From JALYUS01 sp038231255 (lineage in GTDB: Bacteria > Chloroflexota > Chloroflexia > Thermomicrobiales > JALYUS01), in contig JBBRLR010000015.1 of assembly GCA_038231255.1 (NCBI GenBank), forward strand, positions 5,436 to 69,435: 64,000 nucleotides of DNA, read 5' to 3'. Positions 26,655-33,889 of this stretch are shown here, in pieces; the first letter of the stretch is position 1; each line of letters begins with the position of its first letter. The notes beneath the pieces are model-generated. The model was given only the letters and a program-made list of their open reading frames with translations, was not told the DNA's origin and did no database searches. The translations under genes and the position numbers were made by a program.

Positions 26655-27562
26655 GCGCGCACTCCGATCGCCAGGCCGAGCGCTTCCGCGAGTTGCCATC
26701 CAGCGGCGAACGGGTCATCGGCAGGCGCGGTGCGGGCGACCCAGCGCGCATTGGCGTAGTCCATGTCCGCCGTCATGCCCCAGAGGCGCAGCGTGTCGCC
26801 GTGCGGTTCGGCATACCCGGCGAGCGGCATCGTGCAGCCCGCACCCGCCGCGACGAGCAACGCGCGCTCCGCCGTCACCGCGATCCGCGTCGGCCGATGG
26901 TCAATGCAGGCGAGCGCGACGCGCAGCGACGCGTCGTCCGCGCGGCATTCGATGCCGATTGCGCCCTGCCCTGGCGACGGGACAAAGCGATCTACAGGCA
27001 GGTATTCGGTGATCCGCTCCTGCCAGCCCATCCGATCCAGCCCTGCCGCCGCGACGATGATGCCGTCGTACTCCGGCTCGATGGATTTCCGCAGCCGCGT
27101 GTCGAGGTTGCCGCGCAGTTCGACGATCTCGATCTGCGGATTGATCGCGCGCGCTTGCACCGCGCGGCGGCGACTGCTCGTGCCGACACGCGCACCGGGT
27201 GGGAGCGACGCGAGAGCGATACCGTGCCGGGAAATGAAGACATCGCGCGGGTCGGCGCGCTCCGGCAGGGCGGCGAGCACGAGACCGTCCGGCGTCGCGG
27301 GTGGCAAATCCTTCGCGCTGTGGACGGCGATGTCCACCGCGCCACGCAGTAGGGCATCCTGTAAGGCGACAGTGAAGACGCCCTGCCCACCGAGGACGGT
27401 GAGCGGCGTCGTCTTGTCGCGATCACCCTCAGTGCGGATGATCGCCGGTTCGTAGATGGCATCGGGATCGTCGGCGTTCAGGGCCGCGATTGCCAGCGCG
27501 GTTTGTACCAGTGCGAGCGCGCTCCCCCGGGTGCCAACACGAATCACACGCGGATGCATCAT
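26651..27562 (-). CDS. hemC: Porphobilinogen deaminase (hydroxymethylbilane synthase)
   Basis: The 303-aa enzyme joins four porphobilinogens using a dipyrromethane cofactor. It shows IRVGTRGSALALVQT, DIAVHSAKDLPP with the catalytic Asp neighbourhood, RVGTSSRRRAVQ, the SPGQGAIGIECR segment and the cofactor cysteine in GAGCTMPLAGY. It is the first gene of the minus-strand heme cluster. Two adjacent ATGs (27562, 27559) follow GGTGGTGG; either may start. Confidence 0.95.
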   Translation of the reverse strand: MMHPRVIRVGTRGSALALVQTALAIAALNADDPDAIYEPAIIRTEGDRDKTTPLTVLGGQGVFTVALQDALLRGAVDIAVHSAKDLPPATPDGLVLAALPERADPRDVFISRHGIALASLPPGARVGTSSRRRAVQARAINPQIEIVELRGNLDTRLRKSIEPEYDGIIVAAAGLDRMGWQERITEYLPVDRFVPSPGQGAIGIECRADDASLRVALACIDHRPTRIAVTAERALLVAAGAGCTMPLAGYAEPHGDTLRLWGMTADMDYANARWVARTAPADDPFAAGWQLAEALGLAIGVRA

Positions 27563-27949
27563 CGCGCCACCACCGAAACGGTACGCCGAGAAGGGCAAAA
27601 AGGTGGGATCAGGACCAGGCGCACCATCATCGTGCTTCCCTTTACGACGGGGCGCCATTGCCCCCTCACCAAGAAGCGTAGGACGGCTACGAAGGAACGT
27701 CAAAGTCTCGTGCGCGATTTGCCTAGAATTTACGGAGATTTGCCGGGGTCAGCATCTCGACCTCGCGGACGATGACGATGCGCTCGCGCTCACCCTCACC
27801 GAACCCGAACGTCGCTTCCTCCTCCGCAAGCGCGTTATCTGTCTATACATCGGTAGCGCGGGTTCGATGTGCCAATGGTAGCCTTCCCGTGCCATAATCT
27901 CTGTATGCGCTCGTGGAATGCGTGCCGAGCGTGGAAGGGAACGGCACTG
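27563..27949. other. Divergent spacer between hemC and the 606-aa gene
   Basis: No gene is supported here. TATACA at 27844-27849 and CATAAT at 27893-27898 are possible -10 elements for the rightward gene but lack good -35 partners. I could not identify a heme-cluster promoter with confidence. Confidence 0.35.
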
Positions 27950-29770
27950 ATGGAGCAACGGATGCAGAGGCCGGACGAACCGGCGGCCCCGCCGGTCGCG
28001 GATGTGCGGGCGGGTGGCGGCACGCTCCCCGGCATGACGGGCGAAACGGAAGTCGCGGGGAAGCGGGATGTGGACTTGTATGTCCGCACCTACACGACGC
28101 TTTTGCGTTCCTCCGGTACGATCAAACTGAAAACGCTCGTGCCCGCGCATATCGGCACCCACGCCAGCCTCCACGCGCTCGCCGCCGCGCAGGAGATGGA
28201 CATGGGCGCGTTTATGTACTCCCTGCAGCGGCTGCCGGAATGCATCGAGCGCGTCCAGCATGTCGTGCTCGGCCAGACGGCGCGCATCTTCGCCGAGGGC
28301 GGCTACCCACTCGTCGAGGAGCAGTGGCAGCCCGTCACCTCCCCCGGTCGGCGGCGCAAATGGTGGTACGACGACGCGGAGACGCTCGCCGTCTTCGTCG
28401 CCTCCGTCTCCGATCTCGACGACTTTATCCCGACACTTGTCGCGTATCAGATCGAATGGAACAAGCTGCACGCCCTACTGCACGCTGCACCGGAAGCCCG
28501 CACGAACATCGAACGACTGGCAACGGGCGAAACAGTCTCGTTGCAGGAGGAGGAAACAATCGCGGAGATGTGCCGCGACGCGCTCGCCATCGAGGGGCGG
28601 GACTGGGGGCGGTTGCGCGGCGCGTGGGGGGCGCGTTTCTGGCCGATGCTCGCGACCGTCGCCGCCAACGAAAAAGGGATGACGCTCCAAATGCTCGGTG
28701 GCACGCACACGGGGTACAGCCGCGTCACGCAGCGCTGGTGGGGGCCGGTCGGCGCGACGCTCCACCACCACGGCCTTCAGGAGCGGCCGATCTACTTCAT
28801 CTCCTCGAACACGCACTCCATCGTCAATGTCCTGTCCGGCACCGCGCGGCGGCGGCGGGACGCGCTGATCGCCTACGTGCGGGATGTCGAGCACCCTGAA
28901 CTGCTGTCGGAGTACGAGAAGATGGCACGCGGCGAGGTGCGGGCATCGTGGGACAATTTCCTGTATTTCGCGGCGCGGCAATACTTCGCGGCCAACCCCC
29001 ACGAGCGCGAGGAGCGGACGAAGGAGGAGGAGGAGCGCGGCATCTGGACGATTCCGAGCGAGGGCGCGCTCGATGTCGGCATCCAGATCATCGAAATCGG
29101 CGCGCTGCACGCGGACGACATTGACCCGCGCCTCCGAACGGACAGCGACCTGCGCGTCGGCGACTCCGATGCGGTGATCGTCAACATCAACTACCCGCTC
29201 GGCATGGCGGCGAACCACATCCTCACCCAGGTCGCGCTCAACACCGCCGCGCTGAAGGGCGTCTACGTGCTTGGCAAGGCGGCGACGCTGAACGGGCGCA
29301 TCGGCGATGTGATGCTTTCCACGACCGTCTTCGACGAGCACACCGGCAACACGTATTGGCTGGACAACTGTTTCCGCTACGAGCACCTCGCCCCGTTCCT
29401 CACCTACGGCTCCGCGCTCGACAACCAGAAGGCGCTGACGACGCGCGGGACTTTTCTGCAGAACCAGGCGTACCTGGACCTGTACTATCGGGAGAACTAT
29501 ACCGTCGTGGAGATGGAGGCGGGGCCGTACCTGAATGCGCTCTACGAGGACACCTTCCCGACGCGCTACCCGATGAACGAGAATGTCAACTTCTCGCAGG
29601 TGCCGGTGGATTTCGGCCTGATCCACTACGCTTCGGACACGCCGTACTCGCGGGCATACACCCTCGGTGCGCGCGGTATGTCCTACTACGGCCTCGACAG
29701 CACCTACGCCTCCACCCTCGCCATCCTCCGCCGCATCTTCGAGCGCGAAGGGATCGTCGCCGCGCAATAA
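27950..29770 (+). CDS. Uncharacterised 606-aa protein with nucleoside-phosphorylase-like C-terminal half
   Basis: I do not recognise a named family for the whole protein. The N-terminal half is mostly helical and rich in Trp and charged residues, without a signal peptide or membrane segment. The C-terminal half contains VIVNINYPLGMAANHIL, GVYVLGKAATLNGRIGDVML and YTVVEMEAGPYLNALYE. The last resembles the ME(M/T)EA region of purine nucleoside phosphorylase/MTAN folds, and the GDV segment fits as well, so a hydrolase or phosphorylase of a nucleoside-like substrate is a weak inference. The ATG at 27950 is preceded by GGAAGGGA. It stands alone, divergent from hemC. Confidence 0.6.
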   Translation: MEQRMQRPDEPAAPPVADVRAGGGTLPGMTGETEVAGKRDVDLYVRTYTTLLRSSGTIKLKTLVPAHIGTHASLHALAAAQEMDMGAFMYSLQRLPECIERVQHVVLGQTARIFAEGGYPLVEEQWQPVTSPGRRRKWWYDDAETLAVFVASVSDLDDFIPTLVAYQIEWNKLHALLHAAPEARTNIERLATGETVSLQEEETIAEMCRDALAIEGRDWGRLRGAWGARFWPMLATVAANEKGMTLQMLGGTHTGYSRVTQRWWGPVGATLHHHGLQERPIYFISSNTHSIVNVLSGTARRRRDALIAYVRDVEHPELLSEYEKMARGEVRASWDNFLYFAARQYFAANPHEREERTKEEEERGIWTIPSEGALDVGIQIIEIGALHADDIDPRLRTDSDLRVGDSDAVIVNINYPLGMAANHILTQVALNTAALKGVYVLGKAATLNGRIGDVMLSTTVFDEHTGNTYWLDNCFRYEHLAPFLTYGSALDNQKALTTRGTFLQNQAYLDLYYRENYTVVEMEAGPYLNALYEDTFPTRYPMNENVNFSQVPVDFGLIHYASDTPYSRAYTLGARGMSYYGLDSTYASTLAILRRIFEREGIVAAQ

Positions 29771-29785
29771 CGGTAGGAGAGAGAG

Positions 29786-29833
29786 TGGTGGCGTAGACTT
29801 CAGCCTGCGATCTCCCGCGCAGGCTGAAGCCAC
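29786..29833. repeat. CTTCAGCCTGCG hairpin repeat
   Basis: CTTCAGCCTGCG (29798-29809) pairs with CGCAGGCTGAAG (29818-29829), flanked by GTGG and CCAC. It is related in text (GCGTAG, CAGCCTGCG) to the longer palindrome at 63921-63985. It may terminate the upstream transcript. Confidence 0.65.
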
Positions 29834-29948
29834 CCAATGGCACCCGGCTAGCACTCAGAAGAGGAACAGTACGCGGGCAATTTTCGTATCTACTGTGAGA
29901 GAATGTGATTTCACGTGGGACAGCGTTTGACACGAGTGGAAGGGACCG

Positions 29949-30956
29949 ATGCAGCAACGACGGTTTTCAATGCACATATTGCTCCTGCTGGGAATCTTTC
30001 TCTGGATCGCGACGCCGGTGCTGGTGGACGCGCGACCGGGCGGCGGCGGCCACAGCAGCGTGGGTCGGTCGTCGAGCGGTTCATCGCGCAGCAGCGGCAG
30101 CACGTCGCGCAGCAGCGGTGGGAGCAGCAGCGGATCAAGCCGGAGCGGTGGCGGCGGGATTTTTGTCTTCCCCGGTGGCGGTGGGGGAGGTGGTGGCTCC
30201 GGCGGCTCCGGCGGCGGGTTTCTCGGCTTCATTATCGTCGTCATCGTCATCTGCCTGATTATCTGGTTTGTCCTGCGCCATTACCGGAACAAAGCGGGAC
30301 GCCAGTCGGTTGAGGGAACGCTTGTGGACAACCTGCCCCCGCCGACGCGGTACGACGAGGTCGAACGATGGCAGCAGGATGACACGCAGATCGAGGCAGC
30401 CTTGAACGACATCCGGCAGCGCGACCCGGCCTTCGATCAGGCGCACTTCATTGATCGTGTCCAGACGGCGTACAACATCCTCAATCTCGCGTGGATCAAG
30501 GGCGATCTCGCCCCCGCGCTCCCCTTCCTCGGCGAGGGCGAGGCGAACCGCCTGACGATGCAACTGGAAGGTGACCGCGCGCTGAACCGGCGCAATGTGA
30601 TGGAAGATATGGTCATCAGCGGCGTGCGGATCGTGCGAGTGGAGAAGAACGGCACGGGCGATGTGCTCACCGCGCGCATTGATGCCTCCGCCGCCGACTA
30701 CTACATTGACACGCGCACCGGCAAGGACATTGACGGCTGGCATCACCCGCGGCCGTACACTGAATATTGGACATTCGCCCGCTCCGGCACGGCGAAGACG
30801 ACCAAGGCGAGCTACATGGATCGCGCCTGCCCGAACTGCGGCGCGCCGCTCGAACTCGGCAACATCTCCGTCTGCCAGTTCTGCGGCACGCCCATCGCCA
30901 GCACCGAGTACGACTGGGTGCTGATGACGATTGACCAGAAGTACACGAACGAGTAG
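29949..30956 (+). CDS. Tim44-like membrane protein with C-terminal zinc ribbon
   Basis: The 335-aa protein has a signal sequence (about residues 1-28), a low-complexity Ser/Gly/Arg region (30-92), a transmembrane helix GFLGFIIVVIVICLIIWFV (about 93-111) and then a cytoplasmic Tim44/MBA1-like domain (about 145-280: QAHFIDRVQTAYNILNLAWIKGD). It ends in a zinc ribbon CPNCG-x(13)-CQFCG. Bacterial Tim44-like proteins are membrane-anchored and of uncertain function. The ATG follows GGAAGGGA closely. It is upstream of murA but separated by a repeat. Confidence 0.8.
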   Translation: MQQRRFSMHILLLLGIFLWIATPVLVDARPGGGGHSSVGRSSSGSSRSSGSTSRSSGGSSSGSSRSGGGGIFVFPGGGGGGGGSGGSGGGFLGFIIVVIVICLIIWFVLRHYRNKAGRQSVEGTLVDNLPPPTRYDEVERWQQDDTQIEAALNDIRQRDPAFDQAHFIDRVQTAYNILNLAWIKGDLAPALPFLGEGEANRLTMQLEGDRALNRRNVMEDMVISGVRIVRVEKNGTGDVLTARIDASAADYYIDTRTGKDIDGWHHPRPYTEYWTFARSGTAKTTKASYMDRACPNCGAPLELGNISVCQFCGTPIASTEYDWVLMTIDQKYTNE

Positions 30957-30959
30957 GGG

Positions 30960-31030
30960 AAGTTCGAGGTTCGCAGTTCGAAGTTCGGAGAAAACAGATT
31001 CATCGAACTTTGAACCGCGAACTCCGCGAC
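30960..31030. repeat. GTTCGA heptad hairpin repeat before murA
   Basis: Successive short copies (AGTTCGAGGTTCGCAGTTCG and on) from 30960 are mirrored by CGAACTTTGAACCGCGAACT near 31003-31023. A sister element lies at 62034-62093. It fills the gap between the Tim44-like gene and murA. Confidence 0.6.
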
Positions 31031-31044
31031 GAAGGAGCGAACAC

Positions 31045-32361
31045 ATCGAAACGCCGTATTACGAGATCGAGGGCGGCAAGCCGCTCAAGGGGCGGGTGCG
31101 CATCAGCGGCGCGAAGAACGCGGCGACGAAAGAGATCGTTGCCAGCCTGCTGACAGACGAGCCGGTCATCCTGCACAACGTCCCGCATATCGGGGACATC
31201 GCCGTAACGCTTGATGTTTGCACCAGCGTCGGGCTGACGTATGAGTGGGACTCCGTCGAAGGCAACAGCCTGCGGCTGCACACCCCGACGGTTGAGACCG
31301 CCGAGGTGCCGCTCGGCTTCAGCGGCCTGAACCGCATCCCGATTTTGCTGCTCGGGCCACTCCTCCACCGCTACGGTAGGGCGGTCATCCCGATGCTCGG
31401 CGGGGACGACATCGGCACGCGTCCGGTGGACTTCCACATCCGCGCGCTCGAACAACTTGGCGCGCAAATCGTCTTTGAGCAAGGCCGCTACTACGCCGTC
31501 GCCGACCGATTGCGCGGCGCGGTGATCGAATTGCCATACCCGAGCGTCGGCGCGACCGAGAACACGCTGTTCGCGGCAGTATTGGCGGAAGGGACGACAC
31601 TGATCAAGAACGCCGCCGTCGAGCCGGAGATCATGGATCAGGTGATGCTCCTGCAAAAAATGGGCGCGGTCATCTTCATGGATACCGACCGCACGATCGT
31701 CGTCGAGGGCGTCGAGCGGCTCTACGGCGCGGAGCACACGATCATCAACGACCGGATCGAGGCGGCGTCGTTCGCGATTGCCGGCATTATCACGGGCGGC
31801 GATGTGCTGGTTGAGGGGGCCGAGCAGGCGCACATGCTCACCTTCCTCAACAAACTGCGGCAGGTCGGCGCGGGGTTCGAGGTCAAGCCGGGCGGTATCC
31901 GCTTCTTCTACCCCGATCACCCGCTGAAGCCGATCGCGCTGGAAACCGATGTCCACCCCGGCTTCATGACTGATTGGCAACAGCCCTTCGTGATGCTGAT
32001 GACGCAAGTGGACGGGCTTTCGGTGATCCACGAGACGGTCTACGAAAAGCGGTTCGGTTACACCGAGGAACTGGTGCGAATGGGGGCGGAGATTCAGCTC
32101 TTCCGCCAGTGTCTCGGCGAGAAGCCGTGCCGCTTCCGCAGCCGCGACCACGCACACAGTTGCATCATCCGGGGTGCGACGCCGCTCCGCGCCGCCGACA
32201 TGACAATCCCCGATCTCCGCGCCGGGTTCAGTTACGTGATCGCCGCAGCCGTCGCGGAAGGCACCTCACGGATCAGCGGCATCCGCTATGTCGAGCGCGG
32301 CTATGCGAACATCTTCGGGAAGTTCCAGGAACTCAACGCCGACATTCGCCTGCGACAGTAA
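31045..32361 (+). CDS. murA: UDP-N-acetylglucosamine 1-carboxyvinyltransferase with Asp in place of the catalytic Cys
   Basis: The protein of about 438 aa transfers enolpyruvate to UDP-GlcNAc, the first step of peptidoglycan synthesis. Lys24-Asn25 (ISGAKNAA), the RPVD loop and TDWQQPF match MurA. The active-site loop reads LGGDDIGTRPVD, so the usual Cys (Cys115 of E. coli) is Asp121, a change known to give natural fosfomycin insensitivity. No ATG, GTG or TTG exists in frame between the upstream gene and the conserved start. The best candidate is an ATC at 31045, seven bases after GAAGGAG. The alternative is a TTG at 30931 inside the preceding gene. Confidence 0.85.
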   Translation: METPYYEIEGGKPLKGRVRISGAKNAATKEIVASLLTDEPVILHNVPHIGDIAVTLDVCTSVGLTYEWDSVEGNSLRLHTPTVETAEVPLGFSGLNRIPILLLGPLLHRYGRAVIPMLGGDDIGTRPVDFHIRALEQLGAQIVFEQGRYYAVADRLRGAVIELPYPSVGATENTLFAAVLAEGTTLIKNAAVEPEIMDQVMLLQKMGAVIFMDTDRTIVVEGVERLYGAEHTIINDRIEAASFAIAGIITGGDVLVEGAEQAHMLTFLNKLRQVGAGFEVKPGGIRFFYPDHPLKPIALETDVHPGFMTDWQQPFVMLMTQVDGLSVIHETVYEKRFGYTEELVRMGAEIQLFRQCLGEKPCRFRSRDHAHSCIIRGATPLRAADMTIPDLRAGFSYVIAAAVAEGTSRISGIRYVERGYANIFGKFQELNADIRLRQ

Positions 32362-32364
32362 GCG

Positions 32365-32417
32365 GTGGGCAATGGGCAGTAAGCAGTGGACGGTCCTTGT
32401 TTCTGCCCACTGCCCAC
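32365..32417. repeat. GTGGGCAATGGGCAG hairpin repeat
   Basis: The 15-base arms at 32365-32379 and 32403-32417 are inverted copies with one mismatch. The element sits directly after the murA stop and just before the stop of the minus-strand small gene. It is the same family as 21127-21205. Confidence 0.65.
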
Positions 32418-32421
32418 TCGT

Positions 32422-32616
32422 TCAGTGGTATTTGACAATGCCCGGCGGTGGCCCGACCGTGGCGGTCGCGGCGCACGATACCTGCCGCTGCGGGTCGTAG
32501 TAGCCCCGGCAAACATCGGCCTTCCCGTGGGCCAGCGTCGCAGTGCCGATCATGAACAGGACCGAAAACAGGAGCAATGCGCCAAAAAGCCAGAGAACGA
32601 AACGCTTACCCTTCAT
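32422..32616 (-). CDS. Small secreted or membrane-anchored protein
   Basis: The 64-aa product begins MKGKRFVLWLFGALLLFSVL, a single strongly hydrophobic N-terminal segment, and then has a short polar tail with two cysteines (DVCRGYYDP and VSCAAT). GGAAGGG eight bases before the ATG at 32616 supports translation. It follows the UGA-containing thioredoxin-like gene by about 130 bases on the same strand and may be cotranscribed. I do not recognise a family. Confidence 0.55.
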   Translation of the reverse strand: MKGKRFVLWLFGALLLFSVLFMIGTATLAHGKADVCRGYYDPQRQVSCAATATVGPPPGIVKYH

Positions 32617-32696
32617 CACGGTTACCCTTCCGCATCATCGTCGCGCCGTTGCGGCGATACGGATATGGAACCGCCAAAGCGCCTCCACGTCAAGGG

Positions 32697-32756
32697 GGAG
32701 GACTGAGGACTGAGGACCGAGAACGAAATCCGTATCCCACTCAGTCCTTATCTGAG
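32697..32756. repeat. GAGGACTGAGGACTGAGG hairpin repeat
   Basis: GAGGACTGAGGACTGAGGAC at about 32697-32716 is mirrored by ACTCAGTCCTTAT near 32741-32753. The right end overlaps the stop of the thioredoxin-like gene. Confidence 0.5.
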
Positions 32757-33380
32757 GGCTGCTTCGATGCGCTGCTTGACGTCAGCCGTCGTCACGAGGC
32801 CGACGCCGCGCTGGAGCAGCGTGCCATCTTTGCCGATGAGCGCCCAGGACGGTTGGGAACGGATACTGTAATCCTTCCAGACCTTTTTCGCGTCGTCATC
32901 CACGACAGGATAGGTGATCTTCAGTTCCTTGACACCGTCGGCAACGGGCATCTGACCCTTAAACTCGTTACCGTGTACGCCGATGATCGTTAAGCCCTGC
33001 GGTGTGTATTGGGCGTGCCACTGGTTGAGGGTCGGAACCTCCGACCGGCAATCCAGTCATATATCGCTCCAGAGGACGAGAAAGACCGGCTTGCCGCGCA
33101 ATGCCTCCAACGTCAGCGGGGCGGTGTTGTACCACTTCGCGGGATCGGTGAGGCCAAGGGGCGGCACGGTATTCTTCGTGGCGGCGGGCACATTGGCGGT
33201 CGTGGCAGTCGGGAAGAGCGCGAAGATCGGGGCGGTGTTCGCGCTAACGGGCACAGCAGTCGGCGCGGCCACTGGGGCGGTTGGCGCGATTGGGGTTGCC
33301 GCGCCGCCGCACCCCACGAGTGTGATGAGCGCGCAGAACACGGCCAGCGGCAAGGGGATGCGACGCAGATGGCGATACAT
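32748..33380 (-). CDS. Predicted selenoprotein: TlpA/thioredoxin-like lipoprotein with U-x-x-C motif
   Basis: Reading the in-frame UGA at 33057-33059 as selenocysteine gives one 210-aa protein. Residues 1-24 are a lipoprotein signal (LITLVGC, Cys24), and a Pro/Thr/Ala linker runs to about 75. The thioredoxin fold then reads GKPVFLVLWSDI-U108-LDC111-RSEVPTLNQWH, followed by GLTIIGVHGNEF and the cis-Pro loop SQPSWALIGKDG. In TlpA/ResA relatives position 108 is the first Cys of CxxC. The frame is unchanged across the UGA and homology continues on both sides, and a hairpin follows it at the correct spacing. GGAAGGAG six bases upstream fixes the start. The role is probably an extracytoplasmic thiol or peroxide reductant. 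A Cys-to-stop mutation is the alternative. Confidence 0.9.
33020..33057 (-). promoter_or_regulatory. Predicted bacterial SECIS hairpin of the TlpA-like selenoprotein
   Basis: On the mRNA, GGUCGG pairs with CCGACC around an AGGUU loop (33046-33030), and a lower stem ACUGG/CCAGU (33057-33053 with 33024-33020) closes it. Seventeen bases separate the UGA from the apical GGU. This matches the distance in E. coli fdhF, whose AGGUCU loop is bound by SelB. Confidence 0.8.
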
Positions 33381-33521
33381 GGATGCTCCTTCCGACGCTC
33401 TCGCCGCGTGCGATCCCTTCGCCTAGTCTATGCACGGACACAAGGCGATGGATGACCGCTTCAAGCCACAATCTCGATCTCGATCATCCATCTTCTTTAT
33501 CAATGAATTGTTACGCTTCGC

Positions 33522-33773
33522 TTACATGCCGACCATCTCACCGACCCGCTTGATGATCGTTTCTTCGTCCGGGAACTGATCCGTCTCCTTTTTGGAGTGG
33601 ATAACGACCCCGTTCACGGCGATCTCGAAGACGCCACCCGAGGAGGGCACGAACGTCAACGCGCCGATCTTGTTCTTGAAATCGTGGAGCAGTGTGTCCG
33701 CCAAACTGACGGCTCGATCGAGGTACCCTCAGGCAGTGCAGTATTCGATAGAAATCTTCGTTTCCGTCTCCAT
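33522..33773 (-). CDS. Predicted selenoprotein: SelW/Rdx family protein with C-x-x-U motif
   Basis: Reading the UGA at 33729-33731 as selenocysteine gives an 83-aa protein starting METETKISIEYCTA-U15-GYLDRAV, then FVPSSGGVFEIAVNGVVIHS and FPDEETIIKRV. The YCxxUG start and the GGVFEI core are hallmarks of the Rdx family (SelW, SelT, SelH), thioredoxin-like proteins with a CxxU redox pair. AGAAGGAGG eight bases before the ATG at 33773 fixes the start; without readthrough the remaining frame has only a TTG and lacks the active site. There is no signal peptide, so it is cytosolic. It lies 141 bases upstream of the TlpA-like selenoprotein on the same strand. Confidence 0.92.
33687..33728 (-). promoter_or_regulatory. 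Possible SECIS hairpin of the SelW-like gene
   Basis: Downstream of the UGA, CAGU pairs with ACUG, then a U-C mismatch, UG with CA, and a GCGGA loop; a GAG/CUC base closes the element. The loop starts with G, 27 bases after the UGA, within the 16-37 range described for bacterial SECIS. The stem is weaker than the one at 33020-33057. Confidence 0.5.
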
Positions 33774-33889
33774 GAAAGGTGCCTCCTTCTGATGCCAGAT
33801 AACCACACAAGTGATGACGCATCTTTCGCGCCACCGACCAATGCTAGTGTACTACCGAGAGAATCCCGCTGCGTGGTAGTCCTCGTCGC

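Noticed and set aside
28475..29854. 459-codon minus-strand frame opposite the 606-aa gene
   Set aside because: Arg/Val/Asp-rich antisense composition, no Shine-Dalgarno; the plus-strand frame has the proper start and codon use.
30931..31044. TTG at 30931 as the start of murA
   Set aside because: It lies inside the preceding gene, would translate a hairpin repeat and add 38 non-homologous residues; the Shine-Dalgarno at 31031 points to 31045.
33057..33059. Reading the UGA in the TlpA-like gene as a simple nonsense mutation or sequencing error
   Set aside because: The neighbouring SelW-like gene has a UGA at its own redox position, a strong SECIS-like hairpin follows here, and both sides of the UGA remain conserved. 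The alternative is kept as a test, not as the call.
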